Origin: CAZAQK01 sp050249355
GTDB taxonomy: Bacteria; Pseudomonadota; Alphaproteobacteria; Rickettsiales; SXRF01
Reading direction: 5' to 3'
Length of the DNA stretch: 49,003 bases
Assembly: GCA_050249355.1 (NCBI GenBank)
Contig: JBFWQQ010000005.1
Coordinates: forward strand, 1 to 49,003
This document shows positions 48,079 to 49,003 of this stretch, piece after piece. The translations under genes were made by a program, and so were the position numbers. Under the pieces are notes generated by a model that was given only the letters and a program-made list of their open reading frames with translations, was not told where the DNA came from and searched no databases. Numbering within the stretch: position 1 is the stretch's first letter; each line of letters opens with the position of its first letter.

Positions 48079-49003
48079 TCACGCCGCCAGATCCTCATTC
48101 GCCAGCACCCGGCGAATGAGTTTGGATGTTTCCTTCGGGCCATAAAGAAGCGTGAACGAGCCCATGCGAGGCCCCTGCTCCTGCCCCAGCAGCGTTTCGT
48201 ACAGCGCCGAGAACCATGCTTTCATCGGCTCGAACTCGTACTTACGGCCAATGGCATATATCTCATTCTGTATATCTTCGGCGGACGCAGAAGCTGGCAT
48301 GCTATCCAGATAAGCCGCCAGATCGATCAACGCCTTTTGCTCGGTTTCATTCGGCAGCCGATATTTTTTATGCGGCTTCACGAAATCCTGATAATAATTC
48401 ACCGCCCCCTTCACCAGCGAATCGAGGAATGGATGCGTGGCCGGGGTGGCGCCATCCATATACTGGCTGACAAAGCCCCATAGCACCGCCGGATCATCCG
48501 TGCCAACACAGCCGGCGAGGTTAAGTAGCAGGTTGAAAGACGGGATACCCTGCGCCTGCGGCGGTTTTCCGCCATGGATATGCCATGCCGGGCTGGCCGC
48601 TTTGCCTTTGTCATCGGCGGCTGGGAATTTTTCGATAAAGCTCTGGTATTCGTCCACCGCTTTGGGGATCACATCGAAATACAGGCGTTTTGCCTTGCGC
48701 GGCGACTGGTACATGTAATACGCCAATGATTCCTGCGGTGCATAACGCAGCCATTCGTCAATGGTCAGGCCGTTGCCTTTGGATTTGGATATCTTCTGCC
48801 CCTTATCATCAAGGAACAGCTCATACATGAACTGGTTGGGCGGGTTACCACCGGCAATCTTGCAGATGGCGCTATACAACTCCGCCGATGCCAGATGGTC
48901 TTTGCCGTACATTTCTTAATCGACATCGAACGCTGCCCAGCGCTTGCCCATATCCGGCTTCCTCTGCAGCTTGCAATGGCCGCCGGTCACCGGCACCTCT
49001 TCC
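48079..49003 (-). pseudogene. lysK: Class I (archaeal-type) lysyl-tRNA synthetase, C-terminal part, interrupted by an in-frame TAA
   Basis: The minus-strand frame is open from the right edge to 48919, then reads TAA at 48918-48916, then continues in the same frame to a TGA at 48079 (277 codons after the stop). The residues before the stop (VTGGHCKLQRKPDMGKRWAA, then FDVD) and after it (EMYGKDHL) together are the conserved class I LysRS segment, with one aromatic residue (Phe or Tyr) lost at the stop. KISKSKGNG downstream is the KMSKS-type ATP-binding motif, and the C-terminal GPRMGSF is canonical. The ATG at 48912 just after the stop is an internal Met. Either the gene is broken, the base is a sequence error, or the TAA is read through. 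Confidence 0.8.

Noticed and set aside
48910..48912. ATG at 48912 as the true start of a short lysyl-tRNA synthetase
   Set aside because: The codons before the TAA are conserved LysRS sequence in the same frame, and the HIGH-motif domain would be lost.
1..49003. CRISPR arrays, insertion sequences, phage or integrase genes
   Set aside because: No direct-repeat array, transposase, integrase or phage structural gene was seen on either strand.

Overview
The window looks like a chromosomal segment of an alphaproteobacterium with roughly balanced base composition (about half G+C by eye). The evidence is: a b/b'-type F0 ATP synthase cluster (atpI-B-E-F'-F) without the F1 genes; an archaeal-type (class I) lysyl-tRNA synthetase; the chorismate mutase-hisC-tyrA cluster divergent from metX-metW; the argH-lptM-lysA order; and a textbook CtrA motif (TTAA-N7-TTAAC). 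The order within the class cannot be fixed from sequence alone. The flagellin-like gene suggests flagella, and the LPS/rhamnose, AsmA and beta-barrel genes show a Gram-negative envelope. No IS element, phage gene or CRISPR array is visible.

Layout. 1-3.9 kb: end of a lytic transglycosylase, rnhB, a DciA-like gene, an arylsulfotransferase-like gene and a DsbA-like thioredoxin. 4.0-6.3 kb: F0 genes behind a good sigma-70-type promoter. 6.4-9.0 kb: an outer-membrane barrel coupled to a glycosyltransferase with an N-terminal MshEN domain. 9.1-12.6 kb: rpmJ, tRNA-Arg(ACG), a glutaredoxin-MauE fusion, TerC and small secreted or membrane proteins, one with 29-residue repeats. 12.6-16.7 kb (minus strand): rarA, a YbhN/AglD-like membrane protein, an odd flagellin-like protein and a GNAT-type acyltransferase. 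16.7-17.0 kb: an AT-rich regulatory region with a CtrA box and two perfect inverted DnaA boxes, then glmS. 18.8-23.9 kb (minus): AsmA, a degenerate EAL-like protein and a prepilin-peptidase-like protein lacking its catalytic aspartates, apparently one operon. 23.9-29 kb: metX-metW and, divergently, chorismate mutase-hisC-tyrA. 29-38.2 kb (minus): eleven tightly packed genes running exbB-exbD-exbD-tonB-rfbB-rfbA-rfbD-rfbC-(GT2/SDR fusion)-(class IV aminotransferase)-(HAD phosphatase). 38.4-43.8 kb: tiny lipoprotein, RluA-type pseudouridine synthase, a very divergent PEP-carboxylase homologue, a small secreted protein and a PAP2 protein. 43.7-49 kb: lysA, lptM, argH, a TlpA-like thioredoxin, a HAD-IIA protein, and lysK interrupted by an in-frame TAA.

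How the parts fit. Much of the window serves the envelope: peptidoglycan turnover (slt), UDP-GlcNAc supply (glmS), meso-DAP to lysine (lysA), dTDP-rhamnose (rfbBADC), glycosyl transfer, outer-membrane lipoproteins, AsmA, and TonB/Exb energisation. The rest is amino-acid synthesis (Met, Phe/Tyr/His, Arg, Lys) and housekeeping. Genes are extremely compact: same-strand neighbours mostly overlap by 1-14 nt, and six convergent pairs overlap at their 3' ends.

Most worth a second look: the nonsense codon in lysK; the catalytically degraded PEPC, prepilin-peptidase and EAL homologues; the combined TonB/Exb-rhamnose operon with its GT2-SDR fusion; the flagellin with an added C-terminal tail; and the CtrA/DnaA-box region before glmS. 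I did not find a system I could call wholly new. The AsmA/EAL-like/prepilin-peptidase-like operon is the nearest candidate.
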